In this document: positions 63,001 through 64,000 of the stretch, one piece after another
How the letters are laid out: every line of letters starts with the position of its first letter
Numbering within the stretch: position 1 is the stretch's first letter
NCBI GenBank assembly: GCA_964035545.1
Contig: OZ037773.1
Coordinates: forward strand, 5,968,251-6,032,250
DNA: 64,000 nucleotides
DNA from: Bugula neritina
Lineage: Eukaryota > Bryozoa > Gymnolaemata > Cheilostomatida > Bugulidae
Direction: 5' to 3'
The notes under the pieces: model-generated
The model's input: the letters and a program-made list of their open reading frames with translations, nothing else
Told to the model about the DNA's origin: nothing
The model's database searches: none
Program-made: the position numbers and the translations under genes

Positions 63001-63488
63001 TTTTCCCAACTTTTGTTCGTGGAAATATTCATTTCTCAAAAAGTTTTTGTGTCAGGCCAGAAATATTCAAGAATAGCACTCAATACATGTGTAGGTTCAT
63101 TTGGTGGAAATATGAACAAAATCTGAGACGCAAAGGCGTGGGCCATTGGTTGAGTTGACACGGGATGACCCAATAGTAAAACAGAAACAAATCAAAAATT
63201 TTCTAAACTCTGAATATTTTTAGATTTAGTAAACTTAACCTGCCTATCAAATTCTTCCTCTGAAAATTTCCTAGAAAAAGTATTTACAACTAGTACTTTT
63301 CTTGGAGACACTTTAAATACAAAATGTGTTCCATGCTTCAAAGTAACATCCAGTAATTAAAATTCAACAGGCTGACAGAAATATTCGGAGTTGCATGCTC
63401 TACATACTTTGTTCTGGCCATAACTCTGGTGACGCTCTATCCTCCAGGTTCTCTAAACTCATCAACTTGTATGAATCATTATCATATT
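60088..63488 (-). CDS. LIN52: LIN52, MuvB/DREAM complex subunit (first exon missing)
   Basis: Four in-phase exons: 63408-63488, 61303-61346, 60533-60695, 60088-60155, covering 117 residues plus stop; human LIN52 is about 116 aa. LIN52 is a core subunit of the MuvB complex that, in DREAM, bridges the pocket protein to MuvB and represses cell-cycle genes (family knowledge). Conserved blocks: DRASPELWPEQ (including the serine of the RASP site that DYRK1A phosphorylates in the human protein), PGVNEFAA, PKWMNELETEDI, LQNLAYQLGLDE, HEMTRGKFLNIL. The start codon exon was not found and may lie past the end of the window; alternatively an ATG at 63460-63462 begins MSLENLEDRASP. The 61347-63407 intron carries a foldback element, and a 38-bp minisatellite abuts the acceptor at 63489-63490. 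Confidence 0.93.
60365..60450. repeat. ~23-bp tandem repeat (LIN52 intron)
   Basis: Three to four copies of a unit like GATGAGGTAGTTTATATTATA. Confidence 0.85.
61444..63170. mobile_element. foldback DNA element with ~510-bp inverted arms (LIN52 intron)
   Basis: Arms at 61444-61952 and 62671-63170 are inverted copies, nearly identical inside and diverged in the outer 45 bp. Termini are GGTCATTCC and, inward from the right, GGTCATCCC. Flanking CAATAG at 61438-61443 and 63171-63176 is a 6-bp target-site duplication. The 718-bp centre has no transposase-like ORF. The identical 80-90-codon ORFs in the two arms are a consequence of arm identity. A non-autonomous long-TIR element; superfamily not assigned. 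Confidence 0.85.
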
Positions 63489-63676
63489 CTACAACATATG
63501 TTAGAGTTATCTACTCTCGTCATATTCTACAACATATGTTAGAGTTATCTACTCTCGTCATATTCTACAACATATGTTAGAGTTATTTACTCTTGTCATA
63601 TTCTACAACATATGTTAGAGTTATTTACTCTCGTCATATTCTACAACATATGTTAGAGTTATTTACTCCTGTCATA
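63480..63676. repeat. 38-bp minisatellite at the LIN52 exon boundary
   Basis: Five copies of a 38-bp unit starting TCATATTCTACAACATATG. The unit includes the acceptor and the first 8 nt of the exon at 63408-63488. Confidence 0.95.
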
Positions 63677-64000
63677 GGCTACACACTAGTCTCCATTACT
63701 ATCTATATTCTGCACAGTTTTTCACACAAATGGACTTTTTTGAGAAAAATGAATAGAATTCTTCATACATGAAGACTCCAACTGCAGTCAGTAAATGGCC
63801 ATAAACAAAGTTGCATAACCGAGATTCAGGGAGACATCACTGTATGTATTGAGGTGCAACACTAGCTTCTACTTGTTCACCTTGCATTACAAAATGGGGC
63901 TATGCTGGTGCCCTGACAAAATCTTCAGTCTTTTCTAATAATAATTCAAAGGACTGTTTTTAGATAAGGTGAACTGTTTAGCCTGCACCGAATTATAACA
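63677..64000. other. window end, no exon identified
   Basis: The LIN52 first exon may lie here or beyond. I found no ATG followed by a convincing donor in the required phase on the minus strand. Confidence 0.4.

Overview
This is metazoan nuclear DNA: AT-rich, with spliced genes, GT-AG introns, microsatellites, minisatellites and SINE-like repeats. Five genes can be named from conserved protein sequence: triokinase/FMN cyclase (TKFC), kindlin (FERMT), mitochondrial ribosomal protein mL49 (MRPL49), the MuvB subunit LIN52 and a rhodopsin-like GPCR. A bilaterian invertebrate fits; a lophotrochozoan such as a bryozoan is only a guess, because no marker in the window settles it.

Layout: (1) 0.8-6.6 kb holds four small multi-pass membrane protein genes from two unnamed families (A and B; C and D); a likely fifth member (E) lies at 23.6 kb. 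(2) 7.56-15.26 kb, minus strand: complete 14-exon TKFC (586 aa). (3) 17.16-20.52 kb, minus: at least four exons of an unnamed Ser/Arg/Lys-rich protein with 14-residue and 41-residue tandem repeats. (4) 24.98-35.78 kb, minus: 13-exon kindlin (698 aa), with introns loaded with minisatellites. (5) 35.8-45.8 kb: almost 10 kb with no convincing exon, containing a SINE copy and a 180-bp TG microsatellite. (6) 45.8-47.06 kb, plus: the last three exons of MRPL49. (7) 47.84-49.68 kb, minus: three-exon basic protein of unknown family (305 aa). (8) 51.22-54.42 kb, plus: four-exon GPCR (394 aa). (9) 54.4-60.1 kb: a probable 5'-truncated non-LTR retrotransposon tail and an 82-bp near-perfect hairpin. (10) 60.09-63.49 kb, minus: LIN52 lacking its first exon; its second visible intron contains a 1.7-kb foldback element with a 6-bp target duplication.

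The genes do not form one pathway; this looks like an ordinary stretch of unrelated animal genes. The least explained parts are the clustered four-helix membrane proteins, two of which share an identical 18-nt 3' end, and a dispersed hairpin repeat family with four copies. All exon models come from reading frame, GT-AG signals, phase agreement and recalled family sequences; no alignment or transcript data were available.
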